Shown: piece after piece, positions 43,978 to 52,133 of the stretch | How positions within the stretch are numbered: the stretch's first letter is position 1 | How the letters are laid out: each line of letters begins with the position of its first letter | Assembly: GCF_903915725.1 (NCBI RefSeq) | Contig: NZ_CAIWTY010000088.1 | Coordinates: 124,001 to 188,000 of the forward strand | Direction of reading: 5' to 3' | Origin: an uncultured Rhodopila sp. | Lineage (GTDB): Bacteria > Pseudomonadota > Alphaproteobacteria > Acetobacterales > Acetobacteraceae | DNA: 64,000 nt | Made by a program: the position numbers and the translations under genes | The notes under the pieces: model-generated | Seen by the model: the letters and a program-made list of their open reading frames with translations, nothing else | Told to the model about the DNA's origin: nothing | Databases searched by the model: none

Positions 43978-45465
43978 ATGCTCGATATCGCCTTCGCCAA
44001 GCCGGCGCTGCCAAAATCCGGCGCGCTCGCACTGCTTATCTATGAGGGCGAAAAACCGTCCGGGCTATGGCAACAGGCTGATGAGGCGACCGGCGGCGCG
44101 ATTGCTCGCGCCTTCGAAGTCGCAGAGTTCAAGGGCGCCAAGGGCAAGACCTGCGTAATCCTCGCGCCAGGCGCGAACCTGTCGCGGGTTCTCGCCGTCG
44201 GCCTGGGCAAGCCCGCCGAAGTGAACGCAAAAGTATTCGAAGAAGCCGGCGGCGCCATCGTCACCAACCTGTCGCAGGAGCCGACGGCCACCATCGCCAA
44301 CAGCGCACTGGACGCCACGCAGGCGGCCGATGTCGCCTCGGGCGCCGTGCTGCGCGCCTATCGGTTCGACCGCTACCGCACCAAGGAAAAGCCGGAGGAG
44401 CTGCCGAAACTGGCGAAGCTCACCGTGCTCACCGCCGAGACCGCCAAGGCCAAGACCGCGTGGGAGCGGGCGGAGGCGGCAGTCAACGGGGTGTACCTGA
44501 CACGCGACCTGGTCAGTGAGCCGCCCAACGTGCTGCATCCGGCCGAAATGGCGGAACGCTGCCGCGCATTGACCGAGCTCGGGGTGAAGGTCGACATCTT
44601 CGGCCTGAAAGAACTGACGAAGCTGGGCTTCGGCGCCCTGCTCGGCGTTTCGAAAGGCAGCGCAAACGAGCCGCGCATGGTAGTCATGAGCTGGAGCGGC
44701 GTCTCCGGCAACGGCCGCAAGGCGAAGGACAAGCCCGTCGTCTTCGTCGGCAAGGGCGTCACCTTCGACACCGGCGGCATCAGCATCAAGCCGGCGGCGG
44801 GCATGGAAGACATGAAGTGGGACATGGCCGGCGCCGGCACGGTCATCGGCTTGATGGCGGCACTGGCGGGGCGCAAGGCGAAGGTGGATGCCATCGGTCT
44901 TGTCGGGCTGGTCGAGAACATGCCCTCCGGCACGGCGCAGCGCCCGGGTGACGTGGTCACCAGCTACTCCGGCCAGACCATTGAAGTGATCAATACCGAT
45001 GCCGAGGGGCGGCTAGTACTGGCCGACGTCATCTGGTATGCGCAGCAGAAATACGATCCGAGGATCATCATCGACCTCGCCACACTAACCGGAGCCATCA
45101 TTATCGGCCTCGGACATGAATACGGCGGACTGTTCAGTAACGATGATGGTCTGTCGCAGCGTTTGACCGCGGCCGGACTGGCGACGGGCGAGCGCGTCTG
45201 GCGGATGCCGCTGGATGAAGCCTACGACAAGCAGATCAAGTCCGACATCGCCGACATGAAGAATGTCGGCGGCCGTCCCGGCGGCTCGATTACCGCTGCC
45301 CAGTTCATTCAGCGCTTCGTCAACGGCAAGCCCTGGGCGCATCTGGATATTGCCGGCATGGCGTGGGCCACCAAGGATTCCGCCGTGATCCCGAAAGGTG
45401 CCACCGCCTTCGGCGTGCGGCTGCTCGACCGCCTGGTGGCCGATAACTATGAGTCCCGCGAATGA
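43978..45465 (+). CDS. pepA: Leucyl aminopeptidase (M17)
   Basis: 495 residues. The two-zinc M17 enzyme removes N-terminal residues from peptides; in some bacteria it also binds DNA. The metal and catalytic segments are complete: VFVGKGVTFDTGGISIKPAAGMEDMKWDMAGAG (from about 259), LVGLVENMPSGTAQRPGDVV and NTDAEGRLVLADVIWYA (about 341-357). The size and hexamer-type N-terminal domain are usual. It is followed, 22 bp later, by holC, a common proteobacterial pair. Confidence 0.94.
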   Translation: MLDIAFAKPALPKSGALALLIYEGEKPSGLWQQADEATGGAIARAFEVAEFKGAKGKTCVILAPGANLSRVLAVGLGKPAEVNAKVFEEAGGAIVTNLSQEPTATIANSALDATQAADVASGAVLRAYRFDRYRTKEKPEELPKLAKLTVLTAETAKAKTAWERAEAAVNGVYLTRDLVSEPPNVLHPAEMAERCRALTELGVKVDIFGLKELTKLGFGALLGVSKGSANEPRMVVMSWSGVSGNGRKAKDKPVVFVGKGVTFDTGGISIKPAAGMEDMKWDMAGAGTVIGLMAALAGRKAKVDAIGLVGLVENMPSGTAQRPGDVVTSYSGQTIEVINTDAEGRLVLADVIWYAQQKYDPRIIIDLATLTGAIIIGLGHEYGGLFSNDDGLSQRLTAAGLATGERVWRMPLDEAYDKQIKSDIADMKNVGGRPGGSITAAQFIQRFVNGKPWAHLDIAGMAWATKDSAVIPKGATAFGVRLLDRLVADNYESRE

Positions 45466-45487
45466 TCGGCATTTCCCGCGGACCGTC

Positions 45488-45928
45488 ATGACCGAGATTG
45501 GCTTCTACCACCTGACCCGATCGACGTTGACGCAGGCGTTGCCCCGGCTTTTGACGCGCACGCTGGCATCCGGCCAGCGCGCGCTCGTCCTTGGCAAAAC
45601 CGCGGAAGGGCTGGACGCGTTGAGTGCGGCACTGTGGGCGCAGCCGGATTGGCTTCCACACGGTTCGGCGGCGGACGGCGACGCCGATATTCAGCCGATT
45701 TGGCTGAGTATCGAGCCGAAGGCACTGAATGGGGCTCGGTTCCTGTTCGTTGTGGAGCAGGCCGACTGGCCGGGACTGGACCAGTTCGACAGGGTGTTTT
45801 CCTTATTCGACGGCAACAGTCAGCCCGCTGTCGAAGCCGCACGCGAAAGTTGGCGTGCGGCGAAGGCGGCTGGCCACACGCTTACGTATTGGCAGCAGAC
45901 AGAAACCAGCTGGCAAAAGAAGGCCTAG
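45488..45928 (+). CDS. holC: DNA polymerase III chi subunit
   Basis: 146 residues from the ATG at 45488. MTEIGFYHLTRSTLTQALPRLLTRTLASGQRALVLG is the chi start, followed by LSAALWAQPDWLPHGSAADGDADIQPIWLS, where the HGxxxDGDxxxQPI segment is diagnostic. Chi links the clamp-loader psi subunit to single-stranded DNA-binding protein. Many alphaproteobacteria have chi without a recognisable psi. It follows pepA in an operon. Confidence 0.9.
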   Translation: MTEIGFYHLTRSTLTQALPRLLTRTLASGQRALVLGKTAEGLDALSAALWAQPDWLPHGSAADGDADIQPIWLSIEPKALNGARFLFVVEQADWPGLDQFDRVFSLFDGNSQPAVEAARESWRAAKAAGHTLTYWQQTETSWQKKA

Positions 45929-46025
45929 CACTCAACCGGCGGTGTAGGAAGGGTCGCTTCCGGCCGGCGGCGCTCCATCCGCCGCCCGATAGACTGCGCA
46001 AAAAACGATCCACATCCCCCCGGGG

Positions 46026-46991
46026 CTAACGGCGCTTCGGTGCGGGCTTGGTGTTCAGCCACCATTTCACCGGCTCCGGCTCGGAGCTGTCCGGCTCCGC
46101 CGGGCGCTGGCGGCGCGCATTGGCTTCAGTAACCTCCGGTTCCGCCACCGGGGGTCCACGCCGTGATGGTTCGGCCTGCACCGGCTCGTAACGAGTCCGT
46201 TCGGTGGCGCCCCTGGTGGCGCGATGCGGCACGCTGCGTAATGGCTCGGAGGTTTCCTCCGACAGGCTCCTGACCAGTTGTTCCGCCGCCTCGCGCGCCG
46301 CTTCGGCCGCTCGCAAGGCTTTCTCGGCGGTCCTTCGCGCCTGACGCTCGCTTGCCAACTGATCCTGAACCTCGTTGGCGGCATCCTCCGCGGACAGCGC
46401 GCGCTCCTCGGCTTCGCGCAGGCGGGCTTCCCATGCTTCGGCTTCGCCGCGCATCGCATTGGCCGCTTCGCGTTCGCGGCGGAGGGATTCAATAGCTTCG
46501 TTTTTCGCGAGTTCGGCATGGCCGATCTTGGTCTGCAAGTCGCGAACGACGGCGTAGGCTTCGCTCAACGAACGTTCGGCCTTGTCACGCGCTGCGGTTT
46601 CGGCTGCGAGAGCGGCCTCGGTTCGTTGCAGGCGACTGCTGCTGGGCACGTTGACCGGAGCGGCGATACGGGCGGCAGGCGTGTCATGCACCGGTTCGCG
46701 CCGCAGGACGGTGACTGGTATATCGCCGTCCTGAACGAAACGGCGCCGGTGCAAACCGCCATTGAAACTACCACCGGAGCGTCCTTGTTGCTCCGAGCGA
46801 TCCGGCTCCGTACGATGGCGTGGGGAATCGCCCAATAATCCGAGGGCTCGTCGCATCTGCGATTCAGCTTCGTCATTCTGACCCGCCTCGCCCGCCGGGT
46901 TTTGATCGGGCAGCCGGGTCAACCGGTCTTGTTGAGTTTCTCCAGCCGGGTTATCGAGACGCAGTTTTAGATTTTCAGACAATGACATCAC
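46026..46991 (-). CDS. Coiled-coil protein with a conserved WWLNTKP end, function unknown
   Basis: 321 residues. The first 115 residues are disordered and polar; about 118-245 form a long coiled coil rich in Ala, Glu and Arg (RLQRTEAALAAETAARDKAERSLSEAYAVV and on); a basic, Pro-rich stretch follows, ending EPVKWWLNTKPAPKRR. The aromatic motif at the end looks conserved, and I recall similar ends in other Acetobacteraceae proteins. The basic tail could bind DNA or another protein. No family is recognised. Confidence 0.6.
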   Translation of the reverse strand: MMSLSENLKLRLDNPAGETQQDRLTRLPDQNPAGEAGQNDEAESQMRRALGLLGDSPRHRTEPDRSEQQGRSGGSFNGGLHRRRFVQDGDIPVTVLRREPVHDTPAARIAAPVNVPSSSRLQRTEAALAAETAARDKAERSLSEAYAVVRDLQTKIGHAELAKNEAIESLRREREAANAMRGEAEAWEARLREAEERALSAEDAANEVQDQLASERQARRTAEKALRAAEAAREAAEQLVRSLSEETSEPLRSVPHRATRGATERTRYEPVQAEPSRRGPPVAEPEVTEANARRQRPAEPDSSEPEPVKWWLNTKPAPKRR

Positions 46992-47345
46992 CTGGGGATT
47001 AAGAGCGCCGGGACGCTGACAAATTCACTCGCCATGGTCCCGTGGGGACCTTTGAACAAGCATTCTTGAAACGGGCTGTCGACACTCGGGCGGTTGTTCC
47101 TTGGACTAAGGCTAGATGACGATCCTTTGGGTCCGTCCGGTCTCAGCTGACGTGCCGTGACCGGGTCCGCCGCCTAAATGCGCCGAGCCGTTGGAATCGC
47201 ACTACCTAACGCGGTTAACTTATCGGGTGTTGCAAACAATAGCAAGTGATCAACTGCATTAGGCCCTGTCCGGTTCAGGCGGCACGGCTACCATGGCATC
47301 TGACCGCGTCGGGTCGCACGGTGGTCGTTTGGAAGGACCGGTTGA
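46992..47345 (+). other. Intergenic stretch before the lone receiver
   Basis: 354 bp between the coiled-coil gene (leftward) and the receiver gene (rightward), so both promoters should be here. No RNA gene or clear repeat was seen. GGAAGGACCGGTTG precedes the receiver ATG by a few bases. Confidence 0.5.
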
Positions 47346-47717
47346 ATGGATAGGGACCATACGAGCATCGTGGCCGTCGTTGACGATGACAATGACGTCG
47401 GAGATGTCCTCGGCGGCCTACTCGAAACGATGGGCTACAATGTTGAAACCTATCGCTCCGGCATGGACTTTCTGTCGGAGGGCCAGATGGACCGCGTGGC
47501 CTGCCTGATTGTCGATCAGAACATGCCGCGCATGACCGGGCTTGAGATGATCGAAGGGCTGATCGATCGCGGCGTGAATATTCCGGCGTTGCTGATTACC
47601 GGCGTCCACGATGCCGAGGTTGAACGCAAAGCCGCTGCTCTCGGGGTCATGACGGTGCTGGAGAAGCCCATGTCGCACCATGAGTTGCTGCGTTTCATCT
47701 CGGTGACGGTCGGATGA
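47346..47717 (+). CDS. Single-domain response regulator (FixJ-type receiver)
   Basis: 123 residues, receiver domain only. The acidic pocket is Asp13-Asp14, the phospho-acceptor Asp57 (LIVDQNMP), the switch Thr85 (LLITG) and Lys107 (LEKP). The QNMP loop and the spacing fit FixJ-like receivers that normally carry a DNA-binding domain, missing here. It could be a phospho-sink or act on a protein partner. No kinase is adjacent. Confidence 0.85.
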   Translation: MDRDHTSIVAVVDDDNDVGDVLGGLLETMGYNVETYRSGMDFLSEGQMDRVACLIVDQNMPRMTGLEMIEGLIDRGVNIPALLITGVHDAEVERKAAALGVMTVLEKPMSHHELLRFISVTVG

Positions 47718-48120
47718 CCCCGGGTGCCGTGGCAGACGTGCTGCCGGGCTGGCACCGGTGGGCGGCGTCCCGCGTGCCGGTTCGCGCGATCATGCGTGGA
47801 ATGCCCGGTCAATAAATCCCCGCCCTGCAAAGTATAAAACGTCCGGACCAGACTGCCGGACACTTGTGCGAGCCACCCGGAAACCGTCATAGTCTCATCT
47901 GAAACCGGCCGGCGGGAGGCACCGCCTGCGGTCCCGGCCGATCGGCGCCGATCTTGCCTGGCCGCGTCCCGGTTGTGAGACAACTCTGCCCGGACCTGTG
48001 CATGTGAACCATATGGCAGCTCCGGGCGGGCGCGGCGAAGCGCGCGGCACAAAGCCCGAAAGGCCCATGTCGCCGACCTCGGACCGGTGGATGGGTAACA
48101 CAAGCCGCGCCTTACGGCGC
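47718..48120 (+). other. Intergenic stretch after the receiver
   Basis: 403 bp between the receiver and the XRE regulator stop. Frames open here overlap the regulator's antisense and show no motif. No hairpin with T-run or RNA gene was recognised. Confidence 0.45.
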
Positions 48121-48453
48121 TCAGCGCCGCACCAGACGGCGGGCGGCGCGCAGCAGAAACTGCCGGTCATCCGGATCGCACGCGCGATACAGCCGGAGCA
48201 ACGCCAACTCATCGCCCTGCCGCGCTTCGGCCGGCGCCCGCTTGTCGTCGCCGTACATCAGATATTCGACGCCAACGCCCAACGCCGCGGCGATGCGTGA
48301 CAGGTTGCCGGTGACCTGCCCGGTTCGTCCGGTTTCCCACTGAGCGACGGCGCTGCGGGACACCCCGACACGCCGGGCGAATTCGTCCTGGGTCAGGCTG
48401 CTGTCCCGGCGCCTGGCGCGGATGCGTGCGCCGATGTCCGACGTTGTGCTCAT
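48121..48453 (-). CDS. XRE-family helix-turn-helix repressor
   Basis: 110 residues from the ATG at 48453. The HTH covers about residues 7-62 (IGARIRARRRDSSLTQDEFARRVGVSRSAVAQWETGRTGQVTGNLSRIAAALGV), with the rest a short helical end. There is no Shine-Dalgarno sequence; the 13-bp palindrome AGTTAGTCTAACT ends three bases before the ATG, so the message may be leaderless and the operator covers its own -10. The divergent genes 48708 and 49022 look like its targets. The layout resembles a small phage-like repressor module. Confidence 0.85.
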   Translation of the reverse strand: MSTTSDIGARIRARRRDSSLTQDEFARRVGVSRSAVAQWETGRTGQVTGNLSRIAAALGVGVEYLMYGDDKRAPAEARQGDELALLRLYRACDPDDRQFLLRAARRLVRR

Positions 48454-48455
48454 AA

Positions 48456-48483
48456 AAGTTAGTCTAACTGACGAACACGTCAA
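48456..48483 (-). promoter_or_regulatory. Promoter and operator of the XRE repressor gene
   Basis: On the minus strand TTGACG (48483-48478) and TAACTT (48461-48456) form a 16-bp spaced -35/-10 pair. A perfect 13-bp palindrome, AGTTAGTCTAACT at 48457-48469, overlaps the -10. The start codon follows within three bases, so a very short or absent leader is implied. Binding of the encoded repressor here would shut its own promoter. Confidence 0.55.
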
Positions 48484-48639
48484 AGTCCAGGAAAACCTTC
48501 ATGTTGCCCCGGCCGAGCGGCAGCTTGCCGCCGGTTCCGGCTGCTGACCCGGTCCCGCCACTCGATGGCGGGCTGATTGGCCGCCGGCTCGGATCGAGAC
48601 GAGGCAGAGGGAAAAATTCCTGCCATCGCGTTATTTTTG

Positions 48640-48668
48640 TTGACGTACAGAGTTTGTTCTACTAACTA
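48640..48668 (+). promoter_or_regulatory. Promoter of the HTH/DUF6362 genes with repeated TAACTA motif
   Basis: TTGACG at 48640-48645 and TAACTA at 48663-48668 are 17 bp apart. The segment CTACTAACTAACGT contains two copies of a CTAA half-site, as in the palindrome at 48457. The same -35 hexamer and an operator-covered -10 suggest the XRE protein controls both divergent promoters. Confidence 0.5.
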
Positions 48669-48707
48669 ACGTATTGTTCACATATTGTTCTGAGTCAGGA
48701 GCCCCCG

Positions 48708-48998
48708 GTGCCTAGGAGAATAGTCTGGACAGACGGACAGGATACCCAAATCCGCAGACTTCGCACCGAAGGCGCAAGCTGGGACGTCATCGCCCTGGCC
48801 CTCGGTCTCGCCCGATGGACCGTCATCGAGCGCGGCCGCGCCATCGGTGTCGAGCGCCCGCCCGCCAACGCCGTCGTCAAACCCGACGAGTCCGGCCGCG
48901 CGCCGCTACCGGCGGGCCACGCCGACAGTTGGGGCGCCATCAACCGGCACACCACCCTCGACGGCGTGCCATTCCAGTTGCCCGGCGCCATTCGCTGA
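48708..48998 (+). CDS. Small Myb/GcrA-like helix-turn-helix protein
   Basis: 96 residues from a GTG at 48708 with AGGAG in front. WTDGQDTQIRRLRTEGASWDVIALALGLARWTVIERGRAIGV (about 7-48) is a helix-turn-helix of the Myb/SANT or GcrA type, where an acidic Trp-led start is typical. The rest includes PLPAGHADSWGAINRHTTLDGVPFQLPG, a motif I recall as conserved in several Acetobacteraceae proteins of unknown role. It probably binds DNA. It is the first gene under the repressor-covered promoter. Confidence 0.65.
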   Translation: MPRRIVWTDGQDTQIRRLRTEGASWDVIALALGLARWTVIERGRAIGVERPPANAVVKPDESGRAPLPAGHADSWGAINRHTTLDGVPFQLPGAIR

Positions 48999-49021
48999 TC
49001 GGCCCGAGATCCTTTCACCTA

Positions 49022-49528
49022 ATGATGGAGCTAACCTTGACGACTGTGCGCGCACCCAAACCGGCGCCGGCGCCCGCCGCGAAGCCGGCGACTCGTCCGG
49101 TAATGACCAACGGGTATGAGATCGACGCCGACTTCGTGATCTATCGGCTCGAGGAAGCCGGCGCGACCTTGCTCGCACTGCCCGGGACCGGCTGGTCGAC
49201 CCGGCTCCGCAGTTCCTCGTTGGAAATCGTGCGGACCGCCCTGGAATCGTACGGCTGGAGCGAGGCGCGTATCCGTCCGATGGTGCCGCCGGCAGACAAG
49301 ATAACGCGCATGGACGAGGCAATGAGCTGGATCCCGCTGATTCCGCTGGACCGCTACGTGTTGCGCCGCGTTGTCGGCGCCCGCAGCCTGGTGCATCCGA
49401 TAACCGATCGGCATTTATTCCCATGGCGGCGGCTCGGTAAGGCACTGGGGGCCGACCACAAGGCGATCCAGCGCTGGCATGCGCAAGGGATTGCGATCAT
49501 CGTCCAGGCGCTGAAGGCGTCGGTGTAG
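49022..49528 (+). CDS. DUF6362-like protein, probable DNA-binding
   Basis: 168 residues from the ATG at 49022; a TTG at 49037 with GGAG ahead of it is a possible alternative. The pattern ESYGWSEARIRPMVPPADKITRMDEAMSWIPLIP followed by RRLGKALGADHKAIQRWHAQGIAIIVQAL resembles DUF6362, a family of small phage or prophage proteins with a C-terminal helix-turn-helix in the manner of terminase small subunits. The N-terminal 30 residues are a Pro-Ala linker. It follows the Myb/GcrA-like gene by 23 bp and is likely cotranscribed. Confidence 0.6.
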   Translation: MMELTLTTVRAPKPAPAPAAKPATRPVMTNGYEIDADFVIYRLEEAGATLLALPGTGWSTRLRSSSLEIVRTALESYGWSEARIRPMVPPADKITRMDEAMSWIPLIPLDRYVLRRVVGARSLVHPITDRHLFPWRRLGKALGADHKAIQRWHAQGIAIIVQALKASV

Positions 49529-50195
49529 CCGGAGCCTTTTCACGATTTCCCGTATTTTGTGCCGGAACGAATACCGCTTCGGTCCGCACGTGAACGGCCG
49601 TCGGTGATAGAGGTGCCAGACACACTCCGGCTGAGGCAGCGGAGCGATCCCGAGCGGTGCCTCGGACACCCTGCCGCACCGGTCATCCGGCTTGATCGCC
49701 GGAACGGCTTGCTTGTGGTTGCGGAAAGACAGTGGGACGTTTTGGCAGCGCAGGGGTCACGGGCTGAACCGGTCCCGCTATCGGTCGGGCGAATCCGGCT
49801 GCCCGGCGCCAAAGTCCTATTGTGAACCAAGTACGATTGTTATATGGCTCACGCCCACGTGATCGTTGATACGTCCGTCCCGGTGGATCGAGCGAGGTGG
49901 TTGAAATGAAAAGTTCGCTAGCCGGCAATCGGCGCCGGATGCAGGCTCTGCCTTCAGATAATTCGCCGTGTGTCGAATGAATGTTCCCGCATCTGATTGT
50001 TGCAGATTTACACCGGACGGATTCTTTCCGCCCCCCGGCTGGCCTGCTGTCGCAGGACCGGGAGACGATCCATGTCCGACGGCTGATGCGGTCCGGTTAT
50101 CGCAGTAGCCGGGAAGCGGAGCTTTGACCTTTGCGTCCCGTTCGCCCGTCCGGTCCTCGACTTTCTGACATCACACGGCGGCTATAAGGAGATTC
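49529..50195 (+). other. Gene-poor stretch before the methyltransferase pair
   Basis: 667 bp with no convincing gene. An 88-residue plus-strand frame (49559-49825) and several minus frames overlap and have no motif. The last 200 bp become more AT-rich and hold AAGGAG just before the methyltransferase start. No attachment site or repeat was recognised. Confidence 0.45.
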
Positions 50196-50816
50196 ATGAT
50201 GGAGCAGTTCTCGTACGTCGGCAAAGACGGCCAATTCGACTATGATCGTTACAGAAAAGTTCAAACTGAGGGCAACAAGGCCAAAATCGGGATTCAATGG
50301 GTCCAGGAAGTCAGTATCGCGTTTCTGTCGGGATATATCATCGGCACCCGGGGGCGCCCATCATTCGGTCTATGCCACGGGACTCGCGGCGGGGCCGAGC
50401 AGGCATGGTTCGCGAAATATCTGGGTTGTCCGGTCCTCGGCACCGAGATATCCGATACCGCGACCCAATTCGCCAACACAATCCAGTGGGATTTCCACGA
50501 GGTGAAGTCGGAGTGGCTCAGATCAGTCGACTTCATTTACTCGAATAGCTGGGACCATAGCTATGATCCGGTGAAGCTGTTCAATTCATGGATGTCATGC
50601 CTCAAGCCTGGCGGCCTATGTCTTCTTGAGCACACGTCGGGACATGTCAACGCCAATGAACTGGATCCGCTTGGCATGACGCTGGAAGAAATGGTTGGTC
50701 TTCTGACTGATCTCGGGGCGGGCCGATGGCGGGTCCGGGAAGTGCTGCGTAACGGCCCGAGCACGGCGCCGGCCGGCGCGCTTTCGGCCGCTCATGTCGT
50801 GGTAGAACATAAATAA
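50196..50816 (+). CDS. Class I SAM-dependent methyltransferase-like protein
   Basis: 206 residues, with AAGGAG six bases before the ATG pair. The central part has the Rossmann pattern GLCHGTRGGAEQAWFAKYLGCPVLGTEISDTA (about 58-90), then DFIYSNSWDHSYDPVKLFNSWMSCLKPGGLCLLEHTSGHV, which is the usual strand 4 to 6 region. The Gly motif is unusual (CHGTRGG), so the cofactor site is not fully standard. Base composition is visibly lower in GC than the flanks. The next gene is an FkbM-type methyltransferase, suggesting a small glycan- or lipid-modifying unit. Confidence 0.75.
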   Translation: MMEQFSYVGKDGQFDYDRYRKVQTEGNKAKIGIQWVQEVSIAFLSGYIIGTRGRPSFGLCHGTRGGAEQAWFAKYLGCPVLGTEISDTATQFANTIQWDFHEVKSEWLRSVDFIYSNSWDHSYDPVKLFNSWMSCLKPGGLCLLEHTSGHVNANELDPLGMTLEEMVGLLTDLGAGRWRVREVLRNGPSTAPAGALSAAHVVVEHK

Positions 50817-50873
50817 CACGGCGGAGCCGCTTCGCTGCCTCGACTGTTGCTGGAAAAATGTGAGGATAACAGC

Positions 50874-51611
50874 ATGAAACTACGTCAACTAGACGTTGGG
50901 GGACAAAAGGTATTCATCCGCGCCAACACGGCCGACGAGATCGTCGCAAAAAACTGCCTCGGAGACGAATTTGATCTTGTTTCGGGACTCCTTGAGAAAA
51001 TTACGCGCCGAAACACGGTTCTCGATCTTGGCGGATATATTGGAACTGCCGCAATCAGATTTGCAACCGCGATACCTCATTGCACCGTCATAACCGTAGA
51101 GCCGTCGCCTGAAAATTTTCGGATCTTGCAACTGAATACGATGAAATTTCCCAACATCATCGCGGTGAATGCAGCGGTAGGAACGGCCGCCGGGAAGATG
51201 CAGCTTTATGCGCGAACCACCGGCGAGTCGGGCCATACCCTGGTGCAAAATCCAAAAGACTGCACCGCGCCGACGAAAGTCTCAACCGTCGACGTCGTGC
51301 CGGTACGTGAATTTCTGGAAAGATACTCTCCGCCGACCAATACATTATCTCTGGTCAAAATCGACATAGAAGGCGGTGAGGTCGATCTCTTGAGGGACCA
51401 CGGTTGGATCGACGGTTTCGCCATCGCGCTCGCCGAGTTGCATGACAGAATTATCGATGGATGCACGGCTGCCTGGCTGGGCGCGACGAGAAAAGAAGCC
51501 CGCTTTGACATAACCGACAACGGAGAAAAATCGATCTCGGTCAATCCGGCCATCCTGCATGCACTGCACGCCGTCGCCCGCCCGGATTCGCCGCCGAACG
51601 GTCAACAATGA
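50874..51611 (+). CDS. FkbM-family methyltransferase
   Basis: 245 residues from the ATG at 50874. NTVLDLGGYIGTAAIRFAT (about 43-61) is SAM motif I, VITVEPSPENFRILQLN motif II, and TLSLVKIDIEGGEVDLLRDHG the FkbM signature (KIDIEGxE). FkbM enzymes methylate hydroxyls of sugars or polyketides. Its GC content is low for the window. It lies 57 bp after the preceding methyltransferase gene, so a shared transcript is likely. No glycosyltransferase is adjacent. Confidence 0.85.
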   Translation: MKLRQLDVGGQKVFIRANTADEIVAKNCLGDEFDLVSGLLEKITRRNTVLDLGGYIGTAAIRFATAIPHCTVITVEPSPENFRILQLNTMKFPNIIAVNAAVGTAAGKMQLYARTTGESGHTLVQNPKDCTAPTKVSTVDVVPVREFLERYSPPTNTLSLVKIDIEGGEVDLLRDHGWIDGFAIALAELHDRIIDGCTAAWLGATRKEARFDITDNGEKSISVNPAILHALHAVARPDSPPNGQQ

Positions 51612-51733
51612 GTTGAAAAGCCGAATTTATAATCGATCGGCTTGGCGCCCATCGGAGTTTGGCGTTCCCTGTCCGATCGGCGTCTTAACGCCGGCGATCA
51701 CTATGGCAGCCGCTCGTACCCCGCACTGACCCG

Positions 51734-51916
51734 CTACACCGCCTCCGATTTTTCTGCCGTCTCGATGACAAGGTTGATCACCACCGCTTCGGTATCGCTG
51801 CGCACCAGCACGCTTTTCAAAGTCCCAATCGTGCTGGCGCCGATCTCCGGATGCGGCACGTAGGGCGCAACGACGATAGAATCTTCGGCTTCGGCAACGC
51901 TTTCCAATCTGGCGCC
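51734..51916 (-). pseudogene. Possible gene remnant, about 60 residues
   Basis: An open minus-strand frame with natural-looking protein sequence: VAEAEDSIVVAPYVPHPEIGAS, then IGTLKSVLVRSDTEAVVINLVIETAEKSEAV and a TAG. A stop closes it at 51919-51917 and the only start is a TTG. The hydrophobic-charged rhythm and codon use look coding, while the plus-strand frames across it do not. No family is recognised. The rest of 51612-52133 holds no gene that I can support. Confidence 0.3.
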
Positions 51917-52009
51917 CTAGCGCATCCGGGCTGTCCCGGGCGCAGCCGCCCCGTCAAGCCGAGGGAGGTCGGCATCAACGCCTTTTCCCTGTGTAGGCAA
52001 TGGCGTGGG

Positions 52010-52031
52010 ATGGCGGGCCTGCGCCCGCCAT
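52010..52031. repeat. REP-like palindrome near the accC stop
   Basis: ATGGCGGGC and GCCCGCCAT face each other across CTGC, followed by GAC. It shares its core with 15730-15760 and 42879-42905. It lies about 100 bp after the leftward accC gene, so it may double as a terminator. Confidence 0.55.
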
Positions 52032-52133
52032 GACGATACTGGCGGCCTGCCGACCGGTCAAAGTCAACGCCGGTTGGCGGTCACCGTACCCGCCGGCGTT
52101 ACCCACGTCCGACCTTCCCTTTTTCACGGAGGC

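Noticed and set aside
49559..49825. 88-residue plus-strand frame before the methyltransferase pair
   Set aside because: Composition is unlike a protein, there is no motif, and frames on the other strand are equally long.
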